64,000 nucleotides of DNA from JAYFRL01 sp034925905 (GTDB taxonomy: Bacteria; Bacillota; Clostridia; Lachnospirales; Anaerotignaceae), in the NCBI GenBank assembly GCA_034925905.1, contig JAYFRL010000008.1:53214-117213 (forward strand), in the 5' to 3' direction. The notes beneath the pieces were generated by a model. The model did not search any database. It was given only the letters and a program-made list of their open reading frames with translations, and was not told where the DNA came from. The translations under genes were made by a program, and so were the position numbers. Shown in pieces: positions 33,826 through 43,418 of the stretch (positions within the stretch are counted from its first letter, which is position 1; the number at the start of each line of letters is the position of its first letter).

Positions 33826-33854
33826 TTGACTTGATAGTAAACATAGTCTATTAT
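33826..33854 (+). promoter_or_regulatory. Promoter of the PerR/Fur-family gene
   Basis: TTGACT and TATTAT are exactly 17 bases apart, 35 bases before the start codon. Confidence 0.75.
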
Positions 33855-33858
33855 TAAA

Positions 33859-33873
33859 TAAAAATGATTATTA
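33859..33873 (+). promoter_or_regulatory. Per-box-like operator (autoregulation)
   Basis: This site matches the PerR consensus TTATAATnATTATAA at 12 of 15 positions (TAAAAATGATTATTA). It overlaps the transcription start region just after the -10 box, so the repressor likely controls its own gene. Confidence 0.5.
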
Positions 33874-33889
33874 TTAAGGACTTGTTGAC

Positions 33890-34312
33890 ATGAAAAATAC
33901 TGCTGATAAACTAAGAGAAAAAGGGCTTAAAGTCACTCCGCAAAGAATGGCTATATATTCTATGCTCTCAAACACCGTTGAACATCCAAATGCAGAAACA
34001 ATCTATAAAGCTCTTGAAGCTGACAATCCTTCCATGAGCCTTGCAACCGTATATAAAACCTTGGATTCTTTCCAAAACGCAAACCTTGTAAAAGAGCTTA
34101 ATGTTGGCGAAGGACGCTCAAGATATGATGCAAATGTCAGCCCCCATCCTCACCTTGTTTGCACGTACTGCCATAGGGTTTTTGATTTGGATATAAAAGA
34201 ATTTTGCGATTTAAGGAGCAAAATAGAAAACATTACGGATTTTGAAGTTGAACACGAACAGCTTATTTTTTACGGAAAATGCGGAGAATGCAAAAAACAC
34301 GCTCATCAATAA
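33890..34312 (+). CDS. perR: Fur family transcriptional regulator, PerR-like
   Basis: The 140-residue repressor has an N-terminal winged helix (about 5-80, GLKVTPQRMAIY and SLATVYKTLD) and a dimer domain with structural zinc cysteines CTYC (near 86-89) and CGEC (near 126-129). SPHPHLVC and DFEVEHEQLIF hold the likely metal-sensing His, Asp and Glu residues. PerR proteins derepress peroxide-defence genes on iron-catalysed oxidation; Fur or Zur cannot be wholly excluded. A PerR-box-like element at 33859 supports the PerR assignment. The gene is alone between two terminators. Confidence 0.85.
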   Translation: MKNTADKLREKGLKVTPQRMAIYSMLSNTVEHPNAETIYKALEADNPSMSLATVYKTLDSFQNANLVKELNVGEGRSRYDANVSPHPHLVCTYCHRVFDLDIKEFCDLRSKIENITDFEVEHEQLIFYGKCGECKKHAHQ

Positions 34313-34329
34313 ATTAAATTTGAATAACA

Positions 34330-34366
34330 AAAAAGGGTCTGAAATAATTAATTTCAGACCCTTTTT
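34330..34366. terminator. Bidirectional terminator between perR and the aminotransferase gene
   Basis: A perfect 16-bp stem (AAAAAGGGTCTGAAAT and its complement) with an AATTA loop ends both convergent genes. Confidence 0.85.
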
Positions 34367-34379
34367 GTTTTTGTTAAGA

Positions 34380-35558
34380 TTACAAAAGCTTTGCAAGGGA
34401 AGCTTTCATACGATTTGCAGCTTTTTCAAGGTTTTCCATTGAATTTGCATATGAAAGGCGAAGATATCCTTCTCCATATTCTCCGAAGGAAGTTCCTGCA
34501 AGACATGCAACTCCGGCATCGTTTAAAAGATGTGTTTCTATCTCAAGGCTGGTTTTGCCAAAAGCTTTTATATTTGGGAAGGCGTAAAAAGCTCCGTCCG
34601 GCATTTTACATGTTACCCCCGGGATATCATTAAGCGCGTCTATAAAGAAATCCCTCCTCTTTTTAAATTCCGCCTTCATGCTGTCAACGGAATCCTGAGG
34701 ACCTAACAAAGCCTCCATTCCTGCAAGCTGTGTGAAGGTGGCTGTGCACGAAACTGAATTTGCTATTAAAAGATTATAGCTTTCTGCGATTTTTTTATTC
34801 ATTACCCCATACCCTAAGCGCCAGCCCGTCATAGCATAAGCTTTGCTGAAACCGTCAAGAATTATTGACTTGTCTTTCATTCCCGGTATGGAGGCCACGG
34901 AAACAGGCTTAACATTTCCATAATAAAGCCTGTCGTAAATTTCATCGGATAAAACATATATATCGTTTTTTATAGCAAGCTCTGCAAGAGCCTTTATGTC
35001 TTCATAAGGCGAAACCCCACCAGTTGGGTTTGCAGGATTGTTTATTATTATCATCTTTGTTTTTGGCGATATAAGGCTTTCGAGCTTTTTAATATCAAAG
35101 CTGAAATTGCATTCCTCTGTCATAGGAAGAGCAACAGGAGTTGCACCTGCAGCCCTTATCATTGATTCGTAAATGGGATATCCCGGATTAGGATATATAA
35201 CTTCGTCTCCCGGATTAACAAGAGAAAGAATGGCATATGTCATAGTAGGTTTACCGCCCGGAACAACAACGATTTCATCTATATTTGTATCAACATTTTT
35301 ATATTTTTTGCAATAGTTTACAATGGCTTCCCTGAATTCAGGGATACCTTCTATTGAAGTATAATGTGTTTCCCCTTCAAGTATGGCCTTAATTCCAACT
35401 TCGGTTATGTTTTTAGGCGTATCAAAATCAGGTTCACCCATTGAAAGATAAACCATTTCTTTTCCTTTTGCTTCAAGGGCCTTGGCTTTTGAATAAACTT
35501 CAAATGCCCTTTCTGTTCCTAGAAGCTTTATCCTTTCAGCAATCATTTCCTTATCCAT
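34380..35558 (-). CDS. Pyridoxal-phosphate aminotransferase, class I/II
   Basis: The 392-residue enzyme is an aspartate-aminotransferase-fold I protein. NNPANPTGGV (near 169) binds PLP and carboxylate, SDEIYDRLYY (near 200) holds the aspartate to the PLP ring nitrogen, and DGFSKAYAMTGWRLGY (near 229-244) carries the PLP lysine. The C-terminal arginine for the substrate carboxylate is in YLRLSYA. Substrate (aspartate, branched-chain or aromatic acids) cannot be resolved. The ATG at 35558 follows GGGGAGGAATAAAG; a longer frame to 35603 has no ribosome site. Confidence 0.9.
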   Translation of the reverse strand: MDKEMIAERIKLLGTERAFEVYSKAKALEAKGKEMVYLSMGEPDFDTPKNITEVGIKAILEGETHYTSIEGIPEFREAIVNYCKKYKNVDTNIDEIVVVPGGKPTMTYAILSLVNPGDEVIYPNPGYPIYESMIRAAGATPVALPMTEECNFSFDIKKLESLISPKTKMIIINNPANPTGGVSPYEDIKALAELAIKNDIYVLSDEIYDRLYYGNVKPVSVASIPGMKDKSIILDGFSKAYAMTGWRLGYGVMNKKIAESYNLLIANSVSCTATFTQLAGMEALLGPQDSVDSMKAEFKKRRDFFIDALNDIPGVTCKMPDGAFYAFPNIKAFGKTSLEIETHLLNDAGVACLAGTSFGEYGEGYLRLSYANSMENLEKAANRMKASLAKLL

Positions 35559-35621
35559 CTTTATTCCTCCCCAAATTATCAATGGTCTTATTTTATTATA
35601 CACTATATAATATTTTAATCA

Positions 35622-35650
35622 ATTATAAAAGACAATGACAGCCATGACAA
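35622..35650 (-). promoter_or_regulatory. Promoter of the aminotransferase gene
   Basis: TTGTCA and a perfect TATAAT are 17 bases apart on the minus strand, 63 bases before the ATG and just past the polC stop codon. Confidence 0.7.
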
Positions 35651-35684
35651 TGTTTTTATGTTTATACATAGCTTTTTCATTTTA

Positions 35685-38600
35685 TTAAAAATTAAACAGC
35701 GATAGTTGGTCATCATCGGGTATGCCTTTTAAAATTTCGTTTTCTTTTAATATCTCTATAAGGCTTTTGCCAAGGGACGTACGCTTTTTAATATCCTCAA
35801 CCGTCTTAAATTCACCCAGCTTCCTTGCTTCAACTATGCTTTTCGCAGCAGTTGCTCCAAGCCCTTCTATAGAGCTTAGCGGAGGAAGCAAGGCTCCGTC
35901 CTTAATCAAAAACTTAACCGCATCAGATTCATAAAAATCTATCGGCAAAAATTTATACCCTCTTGCATAAAACTCAACAACTATTTCAAACACCGTAAGC
36001 TTGTTTTTTTCTTTTGTTGTTGATTCGCGGTTTTGTTCCTTTTGCGCCTTCAAATCCTTTGTTTCCTTCATAGAGCTTTTTGTAGCCTCAAGCCCTCTGC
36101 ACATATCGGAATAATTAAAGTCATCCATTGCCCTTATGGAAAAATAAGAAGCATAATAAGCAAGCGGATAGTTTATTTTAAAATACGCTATCCTGAAAGC
36201 CATCATAACATATGCCGCGGCATGGGCTTTAGGGAACATATATTTTATTTTCTGGCAGGATTTTATGTACCATCCCGGAACATTTTTCTCCTCCATAACT
36301 TCTATATCGCTTTCGTCCAGACCCTTGCCTTTTCTTACTTTTTCCATTATTTTAAAGCTTTTTTTGTTTTCGATCCCCTTGCTTATCAAATAGGCCATTA
36401 TACTGTCCCTTGTGGAAATGGTTTCTTTAAGCTTTATTTCTCCGCTTTCTATAAGGCTTTGGGCGTTGTTTGTCCAAACATCCGTGCCATGCGAAAGACC
36501 TGAAATCCTTAAAAGGTCGGAAAAGGTTTTTGGTTTTGTGTCAAGCAGTATTTTTATTACAAACCTTGTTCCGAATTCCGGTATTCCAAGTGTCCCTGTC
36601 GGGCAATCTATGTCTTCCGGCGTTACGCCAAGCGCTTTGGGAGATTCAAAAAGAGACATGGTTTCTTTGTCATCCAAAGGCACCATCTGAGGGTTAACCC
36701 CAGTTAAATCATATAGCATCCGAATAACCGTCGGATCGTCATGCCCAAGTAAATCAAGCTTTAAAAGCCGTCCACTTATTGAATGGTAATCAAAATGAGT
36801 GGTTATTATATTTGAATCCATATCGTTTGCAGGATGCTGGACAGGGCAAAACTCATGTATATCTCGACCTCTTGGGAGTATCATAAGCCCTCCCGGATGC
36901 TGACCCGTTGTCCTTTTTATTCCCGTACAGCCGTTTGCCATACGGTTTATCTGGGCATTGTGCATAACGGTGCTTGTCATCTCCAGATATTTTTTAACGA
37001 AGCCAAAAGCCGTCCTGTCTTTTATTGTACCTATTGTTCCTGCCTTAAAAACATTTTCGCTGCCGAAAATTTCTTCTGTGTATTGATGCGCCTTTTGCTG
37101 GTATTCCCCTGAAAAATTAAGATCTATGTCAGGCTCTTTGTCCCCGTCAAAGCCTAAAAATGTTTCAAACGGGATATCATGTCCGTCTTTTTTAAGTTTA
37201 GTGCCGCAAACAGGGCATTTTGCATCCGGCATGTCGCAACCGCTTCCGCCTTCCGCAGCCGTTTTTAAAACCTCTGGCGAATCAAAATCCGAATATTTGC
37301 AATTTGGGCACACATAATGCGCCGGAAGTGGGTTTACCTCCGTTATTCCTGCCATGGTAGCTACAAACGACGAGCCTACCGAGCCTCTTGAACCCACAAG
37401 ATAACCGTCTTCAAGCGATTTCCAAACAAGTTTTTTTGCTATTATATACATAACGGCAAACCCATTTTTAATTATCGAGCCAAGCTCTTTTTCAAGCCTT
37501 TCCCTTACTTTTTCAGGCAACGGATCTCCATATACAGACATTGCCTTTTGGGTGGTTATTTTTTTAAGCTCCTCGTCCGCTCCTGGGATTTCAGGAGCAA
37601 ATGTCCCCTCGGGTATGGGAAGCATATCTAAAACCATATCTGAAATTTTATTCGTTGCTTCAATAACAACTTTCTTAGCCGTTTCTTCGCCCAAATATTC
37701 AAACTCTTTAAGCATTTCTCCGGTTGTTCTTAAATAAAGCGGAGCTTGGTTTTCCGTGTCGGCAAAGCCTTCAACAGTCATAATTATTTTTCTGTATATT
37801 CCTTCTTCGGGATCTAAAAAATGAGCGTCGCAGGTTGCCACAACCGGCTTTAACAGTTTGTCTCCCAAATCAACTATTTTTTTGTTTATTCTGATTATAT
37901 CGTCTATGGATTTTATAGCTTCATATCTCGAAGAATCTATCATAAATGAATTGTTACAAAGCGGCTGTATCTCAAAATAATCATAAAAACCAGCTATGTT
38001 TTCTATAACGTCGTCGCTCCTGCCGCTTAAAAAAGCCTGGTAAAGCTCGCCTGCTTCGCATGCGCTGCCTAATATAAGCCCTTCCCTGAGCTTTAATATT
38101 TGGCTTTTGGGTATACGCGGACGCCTATAAAAATAATCCATATGCGACATTGAAATGAGCTTATAGAGGTTTTTAAGCCCGGTATAGTTTCTGGCAAGTA
38201 TTATCCCGTGGTATGTACGCAGTTTTTTATAGTTTACTGTTCTGCTGGTGTACGCGTTAACCTCTGAGAGCATTTTAACCCCTTCTGCTTCAAGGCTTTC
38301 CATAAGCTTTAAAAATATCTCCGCCGTGGCTTTTGCATCGTTTACAGCCCTGTGGTGCCCTTTAAGGGAAACACCCAAGGCTTCGGCAACAAAATTAAGC
38401 CTGTGCTTTGGTAAATCAGGCAGCATTGCCCTTGAAATTTCAAGGGTGTCAACTATTGTATTTTTAAGCTCGCCAAGATTTAAGGCTTTCATTTCCTGCT
38501 TTATAAACCCGGTGTCAAAAGCGGCGTTATGCGCAACTAAAACACCGTCTCCAATGAAATCTATGAACCTTGGGAGTTCTGCTGAAATGTCCGGCGCATC

Positions 38601-40052
38601 GGCAAGCATATCATCCGTTATACCAGTAAGCTTTATTATTTCTTTCGGAAGGGGTATCCCCGGATTTATAAAGGTTGAATAGCTGTCTATTATCTCTTTG
38701 TCCTTTATTTTGACAGCCCCTATTTCGGTTATTTTGTCATATCCGGCGGTAAGCCCTGTTGTTTCAATATCAAAAACTATGTATGTATCTTTTATACTCT
38801 GGTTCCTTGCGTTTTGAACGGCAGAGCCTAAGTCATCCACAAAGTAACCTTCGACCCCATATATAACCTTTATACCTTCTTTTTTAGCTGCGGACATTGC
38901 ATCGGGGAAAGCCTGCACAACTCCATGGTCTGTTATGGCGATAGCTTTATGCCCCCATTTTGCGGCACGTTTAATATAAGCTTCAACGGGGGTTACTCCG
39001 TCCATGCTGCTCATTTGGGTATGCAGATGCAGCTCAACCCTTTTCTCTTCGGAATTGTCTTGCCTTATTTCAGGCTCGTTAAGTTTGTTTATATCACGCG
39101 CCATTATTATAATCTCTCGGGCATATTTATCAAACTGAACGTCGCCTCTTACTAAAACATATGCCCCGTCTTTAAGTGTTTTAGATAAGGTCTTGTCATA
39201 TGAAGGCTTGTCCGAGAAAAATTTAACGGTTGTCGAGTCCGTTAAATCAGTTATATCAAATGAAACTATATACCGTTCATCCTTTATGCTTACGGCTGCC
39301 AAATTAAAGATATATCCTTTTATTACAACCCTTTCGCCTTCTGTTCCTGCCTCGGATATGCTTATTACAGCTGAGTTTATTTCTTTGCCTAATATAACAT
39401 TGCTCTCCTGTTGTTTTTTATCAATGCTTTCCTCCTTAAAGCTATCCTTACCAAAAGCTCCCAAACTTGAATCGTCTTTTTTGAAATCGGTAATGAATGT
39501 TTGGGCAAGCTTGTTTTCGCGCTCGGTTTTTTCTTCCCTAAGCCGGCTTGCTTCTTCTTCCGAAAGCTTTATATCTTTAAAAACAACCTTCATGGCGCAT
39601 CCGGCGCTTTTTAGCTTTTCTTCTATGATTTTATCTATTTTGTTTTTGCACATAAAAAAAGCCCCATTGTTTTTAACTTTTATTATAAGCTTTCCGGAAT
39701 CACAGCTATATCCCGCTTCATCCATAATTACTTTAACAAAAGGGCTTTCAGAGGAAACATGAAACAATATATTCTCCCAATATTTATTTATAAAGCCACT
39801 ATTTCCGGCATTTTCACCATAATAAAAATGAAGCTTTATGTCTTTTATGTAAGGAAGAGTTTTAACTGCTTCCGCCTTAAATGTATTTATTATGCTTTCA
39901 TCTATTATTTCGTCTAAACAAAGCGTTAAGCTCATTATTTTTTCTTCTTTCGATATTTTAAGTGAATTAACGAAAGACCCGCCCAAAGCTTCCAAAACGG
40001 GAGACGAAAAAGGTATTTTACCAAAAACCTCACTGAAAAGTTTATTTTCCAT
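35685..40052 (-). CDS. polC: DNA polymerase III alpha subunit, PolC type
   Basis: PolC is the main replicative polymerase of low-GC Gram-positives. Its 1455 residues show an N-terminal region and OB fold (about 220-330), a PHP domain starting HLHTQMSSMDG (near 343) split by the proofreading exonuclease with FDIETTGL (near 429), VAHNAAFDTG (near 510) and HRAVNDAKAT. The zinc ligands CPNCKYS and CPVCGTK and the catalytic motif KEPDIDLNFSG (near 986) follow. A helix-hairpin-helix region and the beta-clamp-binding DDQLSLFNF lie at the C-terminus. It ends the pyrH-to-polC cluster, 9 bases after ispG. Confidence 0.98.
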   Translation of the reverse strand: MENKLFSEVFGKIPFSSPVLEALGGSFVNSLKISKEEKIMSLTLCLDEIIDESIINTFKAEAVKTLPYIKDIKLHFYYGENAGNSGFINKYWENILFHVSSESPFVKVIMDEAGYSCDSGKLIIKVKNNGAFFMCKNKIDKIIEEKLKSAGCAMKVVFKDIKLSEEEASRLREEKTERENKLAQTFITDFKKDDSSLGAFGKDSFKEESIDKKQQESNVILGKEINSAVISISEAGTEGERVVIKGYIFNLAAVSIKDERYIVSFDITDLTDSTTVKFFSDKPSYDKTLSKTLKDGAYVLVRGDVQFDKYAREIIIMARDINKLNEPEIRQDNSEEKRVELHLHTQMSSMDGVTPVEAYIKRAAKWGHKAIAITDHGVVQAFPDAMSAAKKEGIKVIYGVEGYFVDDLGSAVQNARNQSIKDTYIVFDIETTGLTAGYDKITEIGAVKIKDKEIIDSYSTFINPGIPLPKEIIKLTGITDDMLADAPDISAELPRFIDFIGDGVLVAHNAAFDTGFIKQEMKALNLGELKNTIVDTLEISRAMLPDLPKHRLNFVAEALGVSLKGHHRAVNDAKATAEIFLKLMESLEAEGVKMLSEVNAYTSRTVNYKKLRTYHGIILARNYTGLKNLYKLISMSHMDYFYRRPRIPKSQILKLREGLILGSACEAGELYQAFLSGRSDDVIENIAGFYDYFEIQPLCNNSFMIDSSRYEAIKSIDDIIRINKKIVDLGDKLLKPVVATCDAHFLDPEEGIYRKIIMTVEGFADTENQAPLYLRTTGEMLKEFEYLGEETAKKVVIEATNKISDMVLDMLPIPEGTFAPEIPGADEELKKITTQKAMSVYGDPLPEKVRERLEKELGSIIKNGFAVMYIIAKKLVWKSLEDGYLVGSRGSVGSSFVATMAGITEVNPLPAHYVCPNCKYSDFDSPEVLKTAAEGGSGCDMPDAKCPVCGTKLKKDGHDIPFETFLGFDGDKEPDIDLNFSGEYQQKAHQYTEEIFGSENVFKAGTIGTIKDRTAFGFVKKYLEMTSTVMHNAQINRMANGCTGIKRTTGQHPGGLMILPRGRDIHEFCPVQHPANDMDSNIITTHFDYHSISGRLLKLDLLGHDDPTVIRMLYDLTGVNPQMVPLDDKETMSLFESPKALGVTPEDIDCPTGTLGIPEFGTRFVIKILLDTKPKTFSDLLRISGLSHGTDVWTNNAQSLIESGEIKLKETISTRDSIMAYLISKGIENKKSFKIMEKVRKGKGLDESDIEVMEEKNVPGWYIKSCQKIKYMFPKAHAAAYVMMAFRIAYFKINYPLAYYASYFSIRAMDDFNYSDMCRGLEATKSSMKETKDLKAQKEQNRESTTKEKNKLTVFEIVVEFYARGYKFLPIDFYESDAVKFLIKDGALLPPLSSIEGLGATAAKSIVEARKLGEFKTVEDIKKRTSLGKSLIEILKENEILKGIPDDDQLSLFNF

Positions 40053-40061
40053 TTTAAATCC

Positions 40062-41126
40062 TCATAAAATTTTTTCTATTTCTTTCATAAGCTCTGAAAC
40101 AAGCTCATTTTCCGGGACTTTTTTTATTATTTTACCCTTGCGGAAAATAAGGCCTTCGCCCTTTCCGCCTGCAATTCCTATATCCGCTTCCCTGGCCTCG
40201 CCCGGTCCGTTGACAGCACAACCCATAACGGCTATTTTTATATTTTTTTCTATTCCGGCGGCGCGTATTTCAACTTCTTTTGCTATGGATATAAGATCTA
40301 TCTCCGTACGCCCGCAGGTTGGGCATGATATTATTTCCGCGCCGAATTTTCTAAGCCCAAGAGCTTTTAATATTTCTTTTGCAACGGCTATCTCGGAGAC
40401 AGGATCTGCCGTAAGCGAAACCCTTATGGTGTCTCCTATGCCCATTGAGAGAAGCGCGCCTATCCCGACAGCCGATTTTATTGAGCCTGAAAAAGATGTT
40501 CCGGCTTCTGTTATCCCTATATGCAAAGGGTAATTTATTTTTTCGCACAACTCTGAATAAGCCTTTATCGAAAAAGGAACGCTTGAAGCTTTTATTGATA
40601 CAACAATATTGTAAAAATCCTGGTCTTCAAGTATTTTTACGTTGTTTAACGCGCTTTCAACCAAAGCCTCTGGCGTTACCCTGCCATATTTAGCAAGGAG
40701 CTCCTTTTCAAGGGAGCCGGAGTTTACCCCTATTCTTATTGGTATACCTAAAAACGCCGCTTTTTTGGTAACTTCTTTAACTTTTTGAATATCACCTATG
40801 TTTCCTGGGTTTATGCGGATTTTATCCACACCCTCATCCATGGTGCGGAGGGCAAGCTTATAATCAAAATGGATATCCGCAACAAGCGGGATATCCGTAT
40901 TTTCTTTTATTTTGCCTATAGCCTTTGCAGCGTCAATATCCGGCACGGCAACGCGCACGATCTCGCAGCCCGCTCTTTTAAGCTCATTTATCTGGGCGAT
41001 TGTTGCGGATATATCCCTTGTGTCTGTGTTGCACATAGATTGTATGGCTATGGGGTTGCCCCCGCCTATTTCTATATTCCCTATTTTAACAGGGCATGTG
41101 CATTTTCTTTTTATAAACTCTTCCAT
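40062..41126 (-). CDS. ispG: 4-hydroxy-3-methylbut-2-enyl-diphosphate synthase
   Basis: IspG catalyses the penultimate step of the MEP isoprenoid pathway, reducing MEcPP to HMBPP with a [4Fe-4S] cluster. The 354 residues show the N-terminal TIM barrel (GGGNPIAIQSMCNTDT near 22-37) and the C-terminal cluster domain with CPTCGRTEIDL (near 270) and MGCAVNGPGEA (near 306). Three cluster cysteines are present. It sits with dxr, uppS and cdsA, which links precursor synthesis to lipid carrier and phospholipid supply. Confidence 0.97.
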   Translation of the reverse strand: MEEFIKRKCTCPVKIGNIEIGGGNPIAIQSMCNTDTRDISATIAQINELKRAGCEIVRVAVPDIDAAKAIGKIKENTDIPLVADIHFDYKLALRTMDEGVDKIRINPGNIGDIQKVKEVTKKAAFLGIPIRIGVNSGSLEKELLAKYGRVTPEALVESALNNVKILEDQDFYNIVVSIKASSVPFSIKAYSELCEKINYPLHIGITEAGTSFSGSIKSAVGIGALLSMGIGDTIRVSLTADPVSEIAVAKEILKALGLRKFGAEIISCPTCGRTEIDLISIAKEVEIRAAGIEKNIKIAVMGCAVNGPGEAREADIGIAGGKGEGLIFRKGKIIKKVPENELVSELMKEIEKIL

Positions 41127-41142
41127 GTAAGCCTCCGTAAAG

Positions 41143-42243
41143 CTAGCTTAATATGCGCATTATATCATTAAATGTTATAAAAACTATAAACGCCATAAGC
41201 AGGGCAAAGCCTACAAAATGCACAAAGCCTTCCTTCTCGGGAGGTATGGCCTTACCTCTTATGCCTTCTATTATAAGGAAAACTATTCTTCCCCCGTCAA
41301 CCGCGGGTATCGGAAAAAGATTAACCGCACCAAGATTTGCGCTTAAAACAGCCGCAAGATATATTATATTCCTGAGCGCGGCAACGACACCGGACTCCAT
41401 ACCTTCTTCGTATGATTCTCCGATAATCTGCATTATGCCTACGGGACCCGAAATTTCATTTTTCGAAACCTGAAATGTTATAAGCTTTGCAAAGCCGTTA
41501 ATCACAGATTTTATATAGGATATACCTGTAAAAAAGCTTGCTTTTATTGTTTCCGCGAGGCTAGCCTTTTCTATATCTTTTGCAGTCTTTGCAAAACAGC
41601 CTGTTTTAATCGTTTGAATTATGCCTATGATGTACCCTCCATCTTCTTCGGAATATTGAGGGGTTAAATTAAGACCAACGGATTCGTCTCCTCTTTTAAC
41701 CGTTATTTTTACCTCGCTTCCGTCAAAATCCATTATAGCCATTTTCAAATCTTCATATGTCCTTATCCTTCTGCCGTCTATATAAGTAACGCTGTCTCCT
41801 ATCTCAATGCCTACAGCCTCAGCCGGAGAACCCTCTTTTAAATCACTTACAACAGGAAGCACAAAAGCGCTTGTGCTTAAAAGTATAAAAGCAAGCACAA
41901 AAGCAAGCACAAAGTTCATAAGAGGCCCTGCAAAAATAACCGAAATCCTTGAAAGAACGCTTTTATTGTTAAAAGCATGCTCATCGGGATTGCTCTCGTC
42001 TTCTCCGAGCATCTTGCAATACCCGCCAAAAGGCAGCGCCCGGACTGAATAAAGGGTCTCCCCTTTCTTTTTTGAGAAAAGCAGCGGTCCCATACCTATT
42101 GAAAACTCCAAAACGCTTATACCATTTTTTTTTGCAGCAATAAAATGCCCAAATTCATGGACAATAATTAAAACACCAAAAACAACGATGGCAATTAATA
42201 TAGGCATTGCGCCTGAAAGCCACTTAAAAAGTATACTCAACAT
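41143..42243 (-). CDS. rseP: Site-2 protease RseP/RasP (zinc metalloprotease)
   Basis: This membrane-embedded M50 protease cleaves anti-sigma factors and leftover signal peptides. VHEFGHFIAAKKNG (near 28-41) holds the H-E-x-x-H zinc motif in the first helix. One PDZ domain follows (about 120-220, SPAEAVGIEIGDSV), and NLFPIPAVDGGRI (near 303-315) gives the third zinc ligand. About four membrane segments are seen in 366 residues. The ATG follows AGAGGTGAT. Its position between dxr and ispG is conserved in Firmicutes. Confidence 0.96.
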   Translation of the reverse strand: MLSILFKWLSGAMPILIAIVVFGVLIIVHEFGHFIAAKKNGISVLEFSIGMGPLLFSKKKGETLYSVRALPFGGYCKMLGEDESNPDEHAFNNKSVLSRISVIFAGPLMNFVLAFVLAFILLSTSAFVLPVVSDLKEGSPAEAVGIEIGDSVTYIDGRRIRTYEDLKMAIMDFDGSEVKITVKRGDESVGLNLTPQYSEEDGGYIIGIIQTIKTGCFAKTAKDIEKASLAETIKASFFTGISYIKSVINGFAKLITFQVSKNEISGPVGIMQIIGESYEEGMESGVVAALRNIIYLAAVLSANLGAVNLFPIPAVDGGRIVFLIIEGIRGKAIPPEKEGFVHFVGFALLMAFIVFITFNDIMRILS

Positions 42244-42257
42244 ATCACCTCTAAAAT

Positions 42258-43406
42258 TTATACATTCAAATTATCCGCATACTCTCTAGCCCATCTGTCA
42301 GCTTCAAAAATGTCGTCAAGAGAACAATTATATTTTACAGTATATGCGTTCATAGTTTTTTCTATTATTCGGCTTATATCCAAAAATTTTATTTTCCCCG
42401 ATATAAATTTGCTTACCGCAATTTCATTTGAGGCATTTAAAACAGCAGGCATACTCCCCCCTGTTTTAACCGCTTCTTTTGCAAGATACAAGCATCTGAA
42501 TTTATTTAAGTCAGGTTTTTCAAAATTAAAAGTGCATCTTTCTTCAAAATCTATTTTGGGAAGCTTTGTGTCTATCCGCTTTGGAAATGTTAGCGCATAT
42601 TGTATCGGAAGCCTCATGTCCGGCTCGCCAAGCTGCGCTATAACAGCTCCGTCTTCAAATTCAACAGCCGAATGCACTATGCTTTCCGGATGAACTAAAA
42701 CTTCTATTTTGTCCGGAGAAATATTAAAAAGCCACTTTGCCTCTATTAGCTCAAGCCCTTTATTAAGCATCGTTGCAGAGTCTATGGTGACTTTTTTGCC
42801 CATAGACCAATTGGGATGCCTAAGAGCATCCTCAAGAGTGACCTTCTCAAGTTCATTAATCGTTTTTGTCCTGAAAGGTCCGCCTGATGCCGTTAAAAGT
42901 ATCCTTGACACCTCGTTTCCTATATTTCCCTGTATGCATTGGAAGATTGCGGAATGTTCGCTATCCACAGGGTATATTTTAGCACCGTTCAAATGGACTT
43001 TAGACATAACAATCTCGCCGGCAGAAACAAAGGTTTCCTTATTTGCAAGCGCTATTGTTTTTTTACATTCTATTGCTTTAACGGTTGGCAAAAGGCCAAT
43101 GTTCCCTACAACAGCCGTAACAATTATATCCGCTTCAGGAAGCGTTGCCGCGCAAACCAAGCCTTCCATTCCGTACATAATTTCCGTTTTTGAATTTTTA
43201 AGCCTGCCCTTAAGCAAAACGGCTTTTTTTTCATCCATAACAACAGCAAGTGCAGGTTTAAATTCATATATTTGCTTTTCGAGCAAATCTATGTTTGAAT
43301 TGGCTGTTAAAGCCAAAATATTAAATTCGTTTTTCAAGCGTGAAACAACATCCAGCGTCTGAGTTCCTATTGATCCTGTCGAACCTAAAACGGAAATATT
43401 TTTCAA
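42258..43406 (-). CDS. dxr: 1-deoxy-D-xylulose 5-phosphate reductoisomerase
   Basis: Dxr makes MEP from DXP with NADPH, the first committed step of the pathway. VLGSTGSIGTQTLDVV (near 6-21) binds NADPH. VDSEHSAIFQC (near 146-156) and ASGGPFRT (near 172-179) form the substrate and metal site; NHPNWSMGKKVTIDSATMLNKG-like motifs follow. The start chosen is TTG at 43406, five bases after an AGGTGG site; a GTG at 43415 in the same frame overlaps that site. The resulting 382 residues are a normal length. Confidence 0.96.
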   Translation of the reverse strand: MKNISVLGSTGSIGTQTLDVVSRLKNEFNILALTANSNIDLLEKQIYEFKPALAVVMDEKKAVLLKGRLKNSKTEIMYGMEGLVCAATLPEADIIVTAVVGNIGLLPTVKAIECKKTIALANKETFVSAGEIVMSKVHLNGAKIYPVDSEHSAIFQCIQGNIGNEVSRILLTASGGPFRTKTINELEKVTLEDALRHPNWSMGKKVTIDSATMLNKGLELIEAKWLFNISPDKIEVLVHPESIVHSAVEFEDGAVIAQLGEPDMRLPIQYALTFPKRIDTKLPKIDFEERCTFNFEKPDLNKFRCLYLAKEAVKTGGSMPAVLNASNEIAVSKFISGKIKFLDISRIIEKTMNAYTVKYNCSLDDIFEADRWAREYADNLNV

Positions 43407-43418
43407 ATTAACCACCTA

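Noticed and set aside
39193..39762. 189-codon plus-strand open frame
   Set aside because: It is antisense to polC and ser-rich in the way that mirrored coding frames are here.
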